Assembly (NCBI RefSeq): GCF_014077625.1
Contig: NZ_JACFXU010000017.1
Coordinates: 1-64,000 of the forward strand
DNA from: Sediminihaliea albiluteola
Lineage (GTDB): Bacteria; Pseudomonadota; Gammaproteobacteria; Pseudomonadales; Halieaceae
Reading direction: 5' to 3'
DNA: 64,000 bases
Shown: positions 19,542 through 29,100 of the stretch, one piece after another
Position numbering within the stretch: the first letter of the stretch is position 1
Layout: the number at the start of each line of letters is the position of its first letter
The notes under the pieces: model-generated
Told to the model about the DNA's origin: nothing
Seen by the model: only the letters and a program-made list of their open reading frames with translations
Database searches by the model: none
Program-made: the position numbers and the translations under genes

Positions 19542-20099
19542 TTGGCTATTTCCCTGCGGCTACAGACGGCGCTGCGAGCCCTTCAGCAGGGTGCTGTCGT
19601 AGCTTGCCCAACGGAGGCCGTTTGGGGCTTGAGTTGTGATCCTGACAACTCAGAAGCGGTGCAGCGATTGCTGGACCTTAAGCGGCGGCCGATGCATAAA
19701 GGCTTGATTTTAGTTGCATCAGAGAGTGAGCAGTTTGCTGCATTGTTGCAGGGTTTAAGCCAGGCGCAGCGTAGTAAACTGAGCCTGTCGTGGCCGGGGG
19801 CAACCACCTGGCTAGTGCCACACCATGACTTGGTGCCGGCGTGGATTCACGGTGGTCGCGACAGTGTTGCGCTGCGAGTAAGCGCCCACCCGGTGCTGGC
19901 AGCATTGTGCCGCCACTGGGGAGGGCCCTTGGTGTCAACCTCGGCCAATCCTAGTGGGAGTCAGGCTCCGCGGGCGGCCTTTCAAGTGCGGCGCTACTTT
20001 GGTGCGAATGTCGAAGTGCTGCTGCCAGGTGCTGTGGGAGGTGCCGATCGGCCCTCGGTCATTCGCGATATACTGACTGACCGAATAATTCGATCCTAA
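19542..20099 (+). CDS. tsaC: L-threonylcarbamoyladenylate synthase TsaC
   Basis: A 185-residue YrdC-domain enzyme that makes threonylcarbamoyl-AMP from threonine, bicarbonate and ATP for the t6A37 modification of tRNA. PTEAVWGL and STSANPSG are the family nucleotide-binding motifs. There is no ATG near the expected N-terminus. The TTG at 19542 has AAGG about 8 nt upstream and gives a normal-length protein, so I take it as the start. It lies 2 bp after purE and about 50 bp before hemF, as in the Pseudomonas tsaC-hemF-aroE neighbourhood. Confidence 0.93.
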   Translation: MAISLRLQTALRALQQGAVVACPTEAVWGLSCDPDNSEAVQRLLDLKRRPMHKGLILVASESEQFAALLQGLSQAQRSKLSLSWPGATTWLVPHHDLVPAWIHGGRDSVALRVSAHPVLAALCRHWGGPLVSTSANPSGSQAPRAAFQVRRYFGANVEVLLPGAVGGADRPSVIRDILTDRIIRS

Positions 20100-20113
20100 G
20101 CTGTGGCTGCGAG

Positions 20114-20119
20114 TATAAT
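20114..20119 (+). promoter_or_regulatory. -10 box of hemF-aroE
   Basis: A perfect TATAAT lies 33 nt before the hemF ATG. No -35 resembling TTGACA occurs 16-18 bp upstream. The 9-mer TATAATGCC recurs upstream of the cytochrome c5 gene at 36500. Confidence 0.5.
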
Positions 20120-20140
20120 GCCCCGCCAGTGATAATTTAG

Positions 20141-21061
<921 letters not shown>

Positions 21062-21077
21062 TTTTCAGCAGAGTGAT

Positions 21078-21926
21078 ATGACTAGTATTGATAAGTACGC
21101 CGTATTTGGTAACCCCATCAAGCACAGTAAATCGCCCTTAATTCACGCGTCTTTTGCCGAGCAGACAGAACAAGCTCTGCAATATCGTGCGGTACGCGTG
21201 GAACTAGATGCCTTTGAGTGCGCAGTAAAAGCTTTTTTTGATCGCGGTGGGCGCGGCCTTAATGTCACTGTGCCGTTTAAACAGCAGGCCTATGACTTGG
21301 CCGTTCAGCGCAGCGTACGGGCTGAGCGGGCCGGTGCCGTAAATACTCTGTATTTAGCTGAAAATGGCGAACTTTGCGGTGACAATACTGATGGTATTGG
21401 TTTGGTGCGCGATATGGTGGCGAACCTAGGTTGGAGTTTGCAAGGTCAGCGCATGCTCATTCTTGGTGCTGGGGGGGCGGTGCGCGGTGTACTAGAGCCC
21501 TTGCTTAAGGAGCGGCCAGCGTCCCTGACCATTGTCAATCGAACGGCCCAGCGAGCCACTGACTTAGCGCAGGAGTTTGCCGAGCTCAGCGGCGACAGTG
21601 GCCTATTGCAGGGGGGTGGCTACGAGCTGCTTGAGGGTCGCCAGTTCGACTTGCTGATCAATGCCAGTAGTGCCGGCTTGAGCGGCGAGTTGCCGGACTT
21701 GCCGGGCAGCTTGCTCACCGAGCGTAGTTGTTGCTATGACATGATCTACGGCGCCGAACCCACGGTGTTTATGCGCTGGGCTGCACTGCACGCAGCTTGG
21801 GCTGTGGCCGACGGTCTTGGCATGCTAGTAGAACAAGCGGCGGAGTCTTTTTACCTTTGGCGCAAGCTGCGGCCATCGACCGCTCCGGTCATTAAGCACT
21901 TGCGCCAGACGCTCACAGCGGCCTGA
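21078..21926 (+). CDS. aroE: Shikimate dehydrogenase (NADP+)
   Basis: A 282-residue enzyme that reduces 3-dehydroshikimate to shikimate in aromatic amino acid synthesis. The substrate site is visible as NPIKHSKSP (12-20) and NVTVPFKQ (62-69, catalytic K68), with D105 in DNTDGIGL. The NADP Rossmann motif GAGGAVRGVL and the NRT ribose/phosphate clamp follow. Its 3' end is only 2 bp from the end of the convergent carbonic anhydrase gene. Confidence 0.96.
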   Translation: MTSIDKYAVFGNPIKHSKSPLIHASFAEQTEQALQYRAVRVELDAFECAVKAFFDRGGRGLNVTVPFKQQAYDLAVQRSVRAERAGAVNTLYLAENGELCGDNTDGIGLVRDMVANLGWSLQGQRMLILGAGGAVRGVLEPLLKERPASLTIVNRTAQRATDLAQEFAELSGDSGLLQGGGYELLEGRQFDLLINASSAGLSGELPDLPGSLLTERSCCYDMIYGAEPTVFMRWAALHAAWAVADGLGMLVEQAAESFYLWRKLRPSTAPVIKHLRQTLTAA

Positions 21927-21928
21927 TA

Positions 21929-22486
21929 CTAGGCTTCAAGTTCAGCTAAGTGCTGTTCCTTTAGCTTCACGTAGTTGTTGGCGCTATAGCAGAAATATTC
22001 TCGCTCTGAGTCGCTCAGTGCGCGCATTTCTCGGGCGGGGCTGCCGGCGTAGAGGTAGCCACTGCGCAAGTGTTTGCCGGGTGTGACTAAAGCACCGGCG
22101 GCGATCACCACCTCATCTTCTACGATGGCACCATCCATTACGATAGCGCCCATACCTATTAATACGCGATCGCCTATGCTGCAGCCATGCAGGGTGGCGT
22201 TGTGGCCAATAGTGACGTCTTCGCCGATGTTTAGCGGCCAGCCTTCCGGATTAAATGGGCCGGCGTGAGTAATGTGTAGTACGCAGCCATCTTGCACGCT
22301 GCTGCGGGCGCCCACTTTAATCGAGTGCATGTCACCGCGAATAGCTACCTGGGGCCAAACAGATACGTCGTCCCCGAGCTCAACATCGCCCAGCACAACG
22401 GCGGTGGGGTCGATAAAAACACGGTCGCCGAGTTTCGGTTTGTGTCCCTGAAATTCGCGCAGGCTAGAATCTGTGTAATGTCGCAT
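21929..22486 (-). CDS. Gamma-carbonic anhydrase family protein (YrdA/PaaY-like)
   Basis: A 185-residue left-handed beta-helix protein built from hexapeptide repeats. The trimeric-interface zinc ligands appear as the histidines of VLHITHAG and IGHNATLHG. The frame extends far upstream, but that part overlaps the divergent yheV-like gene; the ATG at 22486 gives the normal N-terminus. Family members bind metal and sometimes have carbonic anhydrase or thioesterase-like activity; the actual substrate is unknown. It is divergent from yheV with an 80-bp gap. Confidence 0.88.
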   Translation of the reverse strand: MRHYTDSSLREFQGHKPKLGDRVFIDPTAVVLGDVELGDDVSVWPQVAIRGDMHSIKVGARSSVQDGCVLHITHAGPFNPEGWPLNIGEDVTIGHNATLHGCSIGDRVLIGMGAIVMDGAIVEDEVVIAAGALVTPGKHLRSGYLYAGSPAREMRALSDSEREYFCYSANNYVKLKEQHLAELEA

Positions 22487-22565
22487 GATTAGATCCCTTG
22501 GCAAAACTGCTACAATAGCGATCACTTTCGCTTCCGGCCAGCCCTCTTTTCCGATAGGTGATTTT

Positions 22566-22820
22566 ATGTCTAAGCCTCCTGCCACACGACGCTTTATAGC
22601 TGGTGCGGTATGCCCGCGTTGCAGTGCCATGGATACTATTGTGGTGGACCAGGAAACGGATCTGCGCGAATGTGTCTCCTGTGGTTTTAGTGAGGCGCGG
22701 CCTAAGGATAGCGTGAGCGTTGAGCCCCGCACGCGGGTTAATCGGCCAGTGCGGCGCAGCGAAACCCCTGCAGAGGCAGTGCGTCTTGTTGATCCGAGCA
22801 AGCAGCAGGGCGAAGACTAA
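22566..22820 (+). CDS. YheV-like zinc ribbon protein (TIGR02443 family)
   Basis: An 84-residue protein with two CxxC pairs (CPRC and CVSC, about 20 residues apart) that would bind one zinc, and a basic, disordered C-terminus. I recognise it as the YheV / TIGR02443 putative metal-binding family, of unknown function. The open frame begins at 22485, but the ATG at 22566 is preceded by AGGTGA. Its last 4 bases overlap the 3' end of the convergent MATE gene. In many gammaproteobacteria this gene accompanies prlC, which is absent here. Confidence 0.82.
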   Translation: MSKPPATRRFIAGAVCPRCSAMDTIVVDQETDLRECVSCGFSEARPKDSVSVEPRTRVNRPVRRSETPAEAVRLVDPSKQQGED

Positions 22821-24142
22821 GACGCTTTTAGCCAAGCATTTTTATGGCTTAGGTAAAGATAGCTGACATACAGGGTCAGGCCACGGGCCGCACTAAATAA
22901 GAAAAAAGCGAACCACAGGCCGTGGTTGCCCCAGCTCTGGGTGAAATACCAGGCGGGTAGGTAGACAAGAGCAGCACTGATTACCATGGTTACCATCATG
23001 TGTCGTGTTTCTGCGCTGCCGATGAATACGCCATCGAGTAAGTAGCTTGGTCCGGCGGCAAGGGGCATCAGTATTAACCACCAGGCGTATTGGTCAAGCA
23101 GCTTGCGTAGCGCATCAAGATCAGTCAGCAGATCAAATAAAGGTGCTTTGAACACCAGCAGCAGCAAGCTCATTACTAAGGCGGTCACAGCACACCATAG
23201 CCCGCAGCGGCGCACGCTTTGATAGAAGCCCGCTAAGTCTTGGCCGCCCAAGCGCTGCCCCGATAGCCCTTCCGCGGCAAAAGCAAAACCGTCCATGGCG
23301 TAAGCAGATACAAATAACAACTGCATGAGCAATGCATTGGCGGCCAAAATATCGCCCCCGAGTTTGTCACCAGCGGCGGTAAAAAATGCCAAGCTAGCTA
23401 GCAGGCATATGGTGCGCACAAAGAGGTGTCGGTTAGCTTGCAGTAAGTGCTGGTAGCCAGACCAGCGCATGAGTGTTGGAAGAAGATCGCGCGGTGGCCG
23501 CTGAGGGTAGACCCGCCATACGGTAAATATTGCTATGGCACAGCCTAGGTATTCAGAGAACACGGTAGCCAGTGCAGCCCCGTCACTGCGCATGTCCAAG
23601 CCTATAATAAATACGACATCCAATACGATGTTGCAGAGATTGGTGCTGACCACTATCAATAGGGGCCAGCGGGTGTCCTGTCGACCTATACACCAGCCTA
23701 CTACAGCGTAGGTAGTGAGAACCGCCGGGGCGCTGCTGATGCGAATACTGGCGTAGCTTTCCGCCAGTCCGAGCACTTCACTTTGTGGTGCCATCAGGGC
23801 AAAGCCAATGCCTAGCCAAAGCGGATGTAGCAGCCATACAAGTGAGGCCAGTACCAGGGCCAGTACAACGGACTGAGCTAGAATTAGCTGAGCTTGCTTT
23901 GAGTTGTCGGCGCCGACCGCGCGAGCCACCAGGCCGGTAGTACCCATGCGCAAAAAGCCAAAGCCCCAATACAAAAAAGACAGCAGTGCGCTACCTATAG
24001 CAACGGCGCCTAAATAGCGATTGCTCCCAAGGTGACCGAGGATGGCCGCGTCGACTAGGCCCAGTAGCGGGATGGATATATTGGACAAAATAGCGGGCCA
24101 CGCGATATTCCAAATTGTCCGATCGAGTGAGTGTTTAGGCAT
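22817..24142 (-). CDS. MATE-family efflux transporter (DinF-like)
   Basis: A 441-residue inner-membrane protein with about 12 hydrophobic segments in two homologous halves, the layout of Na+- or H+-driven multidrug/toxin exporters. The N-terminus (IAWPAILSNISIPLLGLVD) is typical of the DinF branch, whose members export drugs, bile salts or redox-active compounds. It has its own well-formed promoter (24172-24200). No LexA-like box is apparent next to it, so SOS control as for E. coli dinF is not supported. Substrate unknown. Confidence 0.9.
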   Translation of the reverse strand: MPKHSLDRTIWNIAWPAILSNISIPLLGLVDAAILGHLGSNRYLGAVAIGSALLSFLYWGFGFLRMGTTGLVARAVGADNSKQAQLILAQSVVLALVLASLVWLLHPLWLGIGFALMAPQSEVLGLAESYASIRISSAPAVLTTYAVVGWCIGRQDTRWPLLIVVSTNLCNIVLDVVFIIGLDMRSDGAALATVFSEYLGCAIAIFTVWRVYPQRPPRDLLPTLMRWSGYQHLLQANRHLFVRTICLLASLAFFTAAGDKLGGDILAANALLMQLLFVSAYAMDGFAFAAEGLSGQRLGGQDLAGFYQSVRRCGLWCAVTALVMSLLLLVFKAPLFDLLTDLDALRKLLDQYAWWLILMPLAAGPSYLLDGVFIGSAETRHMMVTMVISAALVYLPAWYFTQSWGNHGLWFAFFLFSAARGLTLYVSYLYLSHKNAWLKAS

Positions 24143-24171
24143 GAGAATGATTCGAAGCTGGTCCCCGCTGG

Positions 24172-24200
24172 ACTATATAGGCAAACCAAAAAAGTGTCAG
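24172..24200 (-). promoter_or_regulatory. Sigma-70 promoter of the MATE transporter gene
   Basis: On the minus strand CTGACA (-35, five of six matches) is followed after exactly 17 bp by TATAGT (-10, five of six). The predicted transcript starts about 23 nt before the ATG at 24142. This is the best sigma-70 promoter I found in the window. Confidence 0.7.
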
Positions 24201-24454
24201 CGCATGCTTTTCTGGGTAGGTTTTGAGATTTTCTTTCGATATACTCGGAGCAGGCGCTTTGTTAGACGGTATGTCGCAGGGTGAGAATAATAATACAACT
24301 GGTACGTTCACAACGTCTCCTGTTCCTTCCTCATAGAAGGTTTATGGTCCGCAAGTGTGTGCTTTGCCCAGAGCTCGGGTTAGGGTGCTACAACGGCGTT
24401 GATGCCTTACTAGTTGGGGCAACATAACGGATTTAAACTATGGAGACACGGGAA
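24201..24454. other. Leader region upstream of the cox operon
   Basis: About 250 bp without a credible gene lies between the MATE promoter and coxB. A plus-strand TATACT occurs at 24240-24245 without a matching -35. I see no stable terminator or known riboswitch. A short plus-strand open frame (24042-24284) begins inside the MATE gene and looks like a shadow. Confidence 0.35.
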
Positions 24455-25597
24455 ATGTTTGTGAAAGCAAAACGGCTCTCCGCCCTGACGCTAAGTCCTG
24501 TGCTGACCTTAATGGCCATGCTCAATGCAGGTGCCGCTAAGGCGAGCTCTGTGAATATGCCGCCAGGTGTTACCACAGTAGGCCAAACCATCTATGGTCT
24601 GCACATGACCATCCTCTGGATATGTGTGATTGTGGGCTTAGTTGTATTTGGGGTCATGTTCTACTCCATTTACCACCACCGAAAATCTCGCGGTGTCACG
24701 GCTTCAACCTTCCACGAGAGCACCAAAGTAGAGATTGCTTGGACCCTCGTTCCCTTCCTTATTCTGATTGTCGTCGCTGTACCTGCTACTACCACGCTAC
24801 TGGATGTTTACGATTTTGAAGACGCTGAGCTGGATGTCTTGATCACCGGCTACCAGTGGAAGTGGAAGTACGAGTATCTGGATGAAGAGGGCGAGAACGT
24901 TCAGTTCTTCAGTAATTTACGTACTCCACAGAGTGAGATTTACAACACTGAAAGCAAGGGCGAGCACTACCTCCTAGAGGTAGATGAGCCGCTAGTGATT
25001 CCGGTAGACACCAAAGTACGCTTCTTAGTGACAGCTAACGATGTGATTCACGCCTGGTGGGTACCGGAACTGGCGGTTAAAAAGGATGCTATCCCCGGCT
25101 TTATTAATGAGACATGGACCAAAGCTAATGAGGTCGGTGTGTATCGAGGCCAGTGTGCTGAGTTATGCGGCAAGGACCACGGCTTTATGCCCATTGTGGT
25201 CAATGTGGTCTCTAAAGATGAGTACGCTGAGTGGATTGGTAGTAAGCAGGCTGAAGCTGCCGAAATCAAGAAGCTGATGGCCCAGAACTTTTCTCTGGAT
25301 GAGCTGATGGAGCGCGGTAAAGGGGTTTACGACCGCTCCTGCGCGGCCTGCCATGGAGCTAATGGTGAGGGCGGCCTGGGTAATGCGATAGCTAAGAGCC
25401 CCATTGCCACCGGTCCTTTAGATGGGCACCTCGAGGTCGGCATCAATGGCGTACCGGGCACTGCTATGCAGGCCTTTGGTGGCCAGTTGAACGATGTCGA
25501 CATGGCGGCGGTGATCACTTATCAGCGCAATGCTTTTGGCAACAATATGGGTGATCTCGTACAGCCCATAGATGTATTCAATCATAAGAAAGGCTAA
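24455..25597 (+). CDS. coxB: Cytochrome c oxidase subunit II with C-terminal cytochrome c domain
   Basis: A 380-residue subunit II of a caa3-like terminal oxidase. It has a signal peptide (about 1-31), two membrane helices (about 52-72 and 95-117) and a periplasmic cupredoxin domain. The CuA site is complete: H199, C234, E236, C238, H242, M245. The C-terminal extension is a class I cytochrome c domain with heme motif CAACH (296-300), so electrons can enter through a fused cytochrome. I use the ATG at 24455 because GGAG lies 9 nt upstream; the ATG at 24440 has no ribosome binding site. First gene of the oxidase operon, 15 bp before coxA. Confidence 0.96.
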   Translation: MFVKAKRLSALTLSPVLTLMAMLNAGAAKASSVNMPPGVTTVGQTIYGLHMTILWICVIVGLVVFGVMFYSIYHHRKSRGVTASTFHESTKVEIAWTLVPFLILIVVAVPATTTLLDVYDFEDAELDVLITGYQWKWKYEYLDEEGENVQFFSNLRTPQSEIYNTESKGEHYLLEVDEPLVIPVDTKVRFLVTANDVIHAWWVPELAVKKDAIPGFINETWTKANEVGVYRGQCAELCGKDHGFMPIVVNVVSKDEYAEWIGSKQAEAAEIKKLMAQNFSLDELMERGKGVYDRSCAACHGANGEGGLGNAIAKSPIATGPLDGHLEVGINGVPGTAMQAFGGQLNDVDMAAVITYQRNAFGNNMGDLVQPIDVFNHKKG

Positions 25598-25612
25598 TTG
25601 GAGGAGATAGCG

Positions 25613-27175
25613 ATGGGCGCTCATCATCACGGTCCTGCCAAGGGCCTTTCACGGTGGCTGTTTGCCACCAACCACAAAGACATTGGAACCATGTACCTGT
25701 GGTTCTCGTTCAGTATGTTTATTTTGGGCGGCAGCTTTGCCATGGTTATTCGCGCCGAGCTGTTTCAGCCCGGTATGCAGCTAGTCGACCCGCTGTTTTT
25801 CAACCAGATGACCACCCTGCACGGTTTGATCATGGTGTTTGGTGCGATCATGCCTTCATTTGTCGGCCTGGCTAACTGGATGATCCCGATGATGATCGGG
25901 GCTCCGGACATGGCTTTGCCGCGGATGAACAACTGGAGCTTCTGGATTTTACCACCAACCTTTTTATTACTGGCTTCAACCCTGTTTATGGAAGGCGGCG
26001 GCCCAGCTTTTGGCTGGACATTCTATGCGCCTCTGTCCACCACCTACGCCGCACCTTCGGTTACCTTCTTTATCTTTGGTATCCACATGGCCGGTCTGTC
26101 CTCCATTATGGGCTCGATTAATATCATCGCTACGGTGATGAATATGCGGGCACCGGGCATGACTTACATGAAGATGCCGATGTTCGTGTGGACCTGGTTG
26201 ATCACTGCTTTCTTATTAGTTGCCGTTATGCCGGTCTTGGCGGGTGCGGTGACCATGATGCTGATGGATATTCACTTTGGCACCAGCTTCTTCTCTGCCG
26301 CAGGTGGTGGTGATCCGGTTCTGTTCCAGCATATCTTTTGGTTCTTCGGGCACCCTGAGGTTTACATCATTATTCTGCCAGCCTTTGGCGTGGTGTCGCA
26401 GATTATCCCTGCATTTTCCCGCAAGCCTCTGTTTGGTTACGACTCGATGGTCTATGCCACCGCGAGTATCGCCCTGCTATCCTTCCTAGTATGGGCTCAC
26501 CACATGTACACCGTGGGCATGCCGGTAGCGGGTGAGTTGTTCTTTATGTACGCCACTATGTTGATCGCTGTGCCCACGGGGGTGAAAGTGTTCAACTGGG
26601 TGACCACGATGTGGCGCGGCTCGATGACCTTCGAAACGCCCATGTTGTTCGCCATTGGCTTTTTGATTCTATTTACCATCGGCGGCTTTACCGGTTTGAT
26701 GCTGTCTATCGCGCCGGCAGACTTCCAGTATCACGACAGTTACTTTGTGGTCGCACACTTCCACTATGTCATGGTAGCTGGAGCGCTGTTTTCGATGACC
26801 GCGGCGGTGTACTACTGGTTGCCTAAATGGTGCGGCCGTATGTACAACGAAACTATGGGTAAAACCCATTTCTGGATCTCTTTTATTAGCTTTAACGTGG
26901 CTTTCTTCCCGCAGCACTTTGTGGGCCTAGCAGGTATGCCGCGCCGAATTCCGGATTACGCCCTGCAGTTTGCTGACTTCAACATGATGTCCAGCATCGG
27001 CGCTTTTGTTTACGGCCTGTCCCAGCTGCTTTGGGGCTACAACGTGATCTCCACGATTGTTGCAGGTAAGCCTATTTCTGATGAAAAAGTCTGGGAAGGT
27101 GCAGAAGGTCTGGAGTGGACGGTTGCTACACCAGCGCCCTTCCATACATTTGAAACCCCTCCGCAAGTGAAGTAG
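25613..27175 (+). CDS. coxA: Cytochrome c oxidase subunit I
   Basis: The 520-residue catalytic subunit of an A-type heme-copper oxidase with 12 membrane helices. Heme and copper ligands are visible: H70 and H384 (low-spin heme), H382 (high-spin heme), H247, H296 and H297 (CuB), and the cross-linking Y251 in HPEVY. D-channel residues D99 and N106/N107, E249 and the K-channel K325 are present, as in family A1. The ATG at 25613 follows GGAGGAG. Subunit I alone does not show whether the hemes are A or O, which matters because ctaA is missing from the operon. Confidence 0.98.
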   Translation: MGAHHHGPAKGLSRWLFATNHKDIGTMYLWFSFSMFILGGSFAMVIRAELFQPGMQLVDPLFFNQMTTLHGLIMVFGAIMPSFVGLANWMIPMMIGAPDMALPRMNNWSFWILPPTFLLLASTLFMEGGGPAFGWTFYAPLSTTYAAPSVTFFIFGIHMAGLSSIMGSINIIATVMNMRAPGMTYMKMPMFVWTWLITAFLLVAVMPVLAGAVTMMLMDIHFGTSFFSAAGGGDPVLFQHIFWFFGHPEVYIIILPAFGVVSQIIPAFSRKPLFGYDSMVYATASIALLSFLVWAHHMYTVGMPVAGELFFMYATMLIAVPTGVKVFNWVTTMWRGSMTFETPMLFAIGFLILFTIGGFTGLMLSIAPADFQYHDSYFVVAHFHYVMVAGALFSMTAAVYYWLPKWCGRMYNETMGKTHFWISFISFNVAFFPQHFVGLAGMPRRIPDYALQFADFNMMSSIGAFVYGLSQLLWGYNVISTIVAGKPISDEKVWEGAEGLEWTVATPAPFHTFETPPQVK

Positions 27176-27186
27176 GAGACTGCGAC

Positions 27187-27738
27187 ATGATCAGGGTGAG
27201 TAACAACCCAGCTATTAATACTGCCGCTAAGTTGGTGGTGATGGCTGTGTTGATGTTCGCTTTTGTTTTTGTGGTGATGGTGCCCTTGTACAACGTGTTG
27301 TGTGATGCACTGGGCATCAATGGCAAAACAAGTGGTCAGGCCTACACTGCCGCGCAATCGGTAGTGGATGAGGAGCGTGAGATCACAATCCAGTTCATTG
27401 CCACTAATAACGAAGGGATGCCCTGGGAGTTCAAGCCCGCAGTCACCATGATGAAAGTGCACCCGGGCGCCGCTAACGATACGGTATTTCGTGCTTTTAA
27501 TCCTTTGCCAAAAGCTATGGTGGCACAGGCAATTCCAAGCATTTCACCGGCTCGAGCTGCCGAGTACTTTCATAAAACTGAGTGTTTTTGCTTCAACCAA
27601 CAACCTTTAGAGGCTGAGTCTGGGGCCGATATGCCGCTGCAGTTTATTGTCGACCTAGACCTGCCGCGAGATATACGCACCATTACGCTGTCTTACACCA
27701 TCTTTGATGTAACAGATATGGCGGTCGCTGCCCGCTAG
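27187..27738 (+). CDS. ctaG: Cytochrome c oxidase assembly protein CtaG (Cox11 family)
   Basis: A 183-residue, single-helix membrane protein (helix about 14-35) that delivers copper to the CuB centre of subunit I. The copper-binding CFCF motif (C133, C135) and a membrane-proximal C39 are present. It lies 11 bp after coxA, in the standard coxB-coxA-ctaG-coxC order. Its domain faces the periplasm. Confidence 0.96.
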   Translation: MIRVSNNPAINTAAKLVVMAVLMFAFVFVVMVPLYNVLCDALGINGKTSGQAYTAAQSVVDEEREITIQFIATNNEGMPWEFKPAVTMMKVHPGAANDTVFRAFNPLPKAMVAQAIPSISPARAAEYFHKTECFCFNQQPLEAESGADMPLQFIVDLDLPRDIRTITLSYTIFDVTDMAVAAR

Positions 27739-27785
27739 GTATACCGGTCGGAGACTGGTATAGATATTAATGGAGAGCCAATAAT

Positions 27786-28760
27786 ATGACGCCCCAGACT
27801 TCCACCGAGTTCGAAAAATACTATGTACCTGAAAAGAGCAGGTTGGCCTTGTGTGCTGCCACCGGCTTATTTTTAAGCTTGTTTGGTGCCGCTAATGTCA
27901 TGAATGACATGACCTATGGCGATCCGAGCGTTGAAACGAATTCTTGGACCATATTTCTCTGCGGTTTGTTTTTCTTCCTTGCCACACTCTTTGGCTGGTT
28001 TCGCACCACAATTAAAGAAAATCGTGCGGGCTTGAGCAGTGCTCAGATGAAGAAGTCCTACGCTCTGGGGATGTTCTGGTTCATTTTTTCTGAAGTCATG
28101 TTCTTCTTTGTGTTTTTCAGCGCCCTGTTCTATGTGCGTAACTTAGTTGGCCCTTGGTTAAGTGGCGAGGGCGATGGCGGGCGCATGAACGGTTTGCTCT
28201 GGCCGGGCTTTGAATACACTTGGCCGATGGCGATCACCCCGCAAGAAGCGATGGGCGGTGCTGCCAGTCAACCGATTGCCAATAATGGTGATTTTGTTAG
28301 CTTTGAAAAAAGTATGGCGATCAGTGAAGCCTCTGCGTGGTGGAAGTGGCTGCCTTTGTGGAATACCATAATTCTAGTGTCATCCAGTGTCACGGTGCAT
28401 ATTGCGCACTCGGGATTACTTGCCGATAACAAGCGCAAGTTTAATTTATGGCTGGGGATTAGTGTCCTGCTAGGTATGATCTTCGTTGCTCTGCAGGCAT
28501 TAGAGTATTACGAAGCATACGCTCACTATGGCCTGACTCTAAACTCTGGTATCTATGGTTCGACCTTCTTTATGTTGACCGGTTTTCACGGCTTCCACGT
28601 GATAATCGGTATGACCATGCTATTGGTGCAGTGGCTGCGCTCGGTTAGAGCTGGACACTTTAGCGCAGAAGATCATTTTGGTTTTGAAGCATCGAGTTGG
28701 TATTGGCACTTTGTTGATGTGGTCTGGGTGCTCTTATTCCTGTTCGTCTATGTACTCTGA
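27786..28760 (+). CDS. coxC: Cytochrome c oxidase subunit III
   Basis: A 324-residue subunit III with seven predicted membrane helices, which stabilises subunit I and its proton uptake. The conserved acidic residue lies in SEVMFFFVFFSALF (E103). The protein is somewhat longer than I expect: residues about 124-185 form a polar Gly/Pro-rich insertion (GEGDGGRMNG, then PQEAMGGAAS) between two helices. Its stop codon directly abuts the stop of the antisense DUF2909 gene, with no base in between. Confidence 0.96.
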   Translation: MTPQTSTEFEKYYVPEKSRLALCAATGLFLSLFGAANVMNDMTYGDPSVETNSWTIFLCGLFFFLATLFGWFRTTIKENRAGLSSAQMKKSYALGMFWFIFSEVMFFFVFFSALFYVRNLVGPWLSGEGDGGRMNGLLWPGFEYTWPMAITPQEAMGGAASQPIANNGDFVSFEKSMAISEASAWWKWLPLWNTIILVSSSVTVHIAHSGLLADNKRKFNLWLGISVLLGMIFVALQALEYYEAYAHYGLTLNSGIYGSTFFMLTGFHGFHVIIGMTMLLVQWLRSVRAGHFSAEDHFGFEASSWYWHFVDVVWVLLFLFVYVL

Positions 28761-29015
28761 TTAGTCCCTGTCGGCCCCTTGCTGTGCTGTGCCTTGCGGG
28801 CCGGCATCCCAAGGGGTTCCGTGACCGAGTTGCCCAGTTGCTACGCCATAAATAATGATAGCCAGCAAACTGACAGCAAGGGCTACTCGGATACCTAGCG
28901 AATGAACCGTGCCTCGTTTGCTTTTGTCACCCTGGTCTTTCATCAGGTAGTAAAACCCACTTCCCAGGCTGGCGAGCAGTGCTAGCACCAATACAATAAT
29001 CACGGCTTTTAACAA
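28761..29015 (-). CDS. DUF2909 twin-transmembrane protein
   Basis: An 84-residue protein with two membrane helices (about 3-25 and 43-62) and a short Gly-rich tail, resembling the DUF2909 / twin transmembrane family found in oxidase operons. It is encoded against the operon, between coxC and the SURF1 gene. The start is TTG at 29013-29015, supported by AGGAG 7 nt upstream; there is no ATG near. Function unknown; a role in oxidase assembly is suggested only by position. Confidence 0.8.
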   Translation of the reverse strand: MLKAVIIVLVLALLASLGSGFYYLMKDQGDKSKRGTVHSLGIRVALAVSLLAIIIYGVATGQLGHGTPWDAGPQGTAQQGADRD

Positions 29016-29100
29016 TGTTCAGCTCCTCATATTTTGCTCTGCAGTATAAACCAGCTGGGCTTGTGCTGTTGTTTTGTCACAAGAGCTGGGTGGTAATGAG

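Noticed and set aside
24223-24245. TTGAGA and TATACT before the cox operon as a promoter pair
   Set aside because: The spacer is only 11 bp; the pair cannot serve as a sigma-70 promoter.
24042-24284. Plus-strand open frame across the MATE start
   Set aside because: Overlaps the MATE gene antisense and its promoter; no ribosome binding site.
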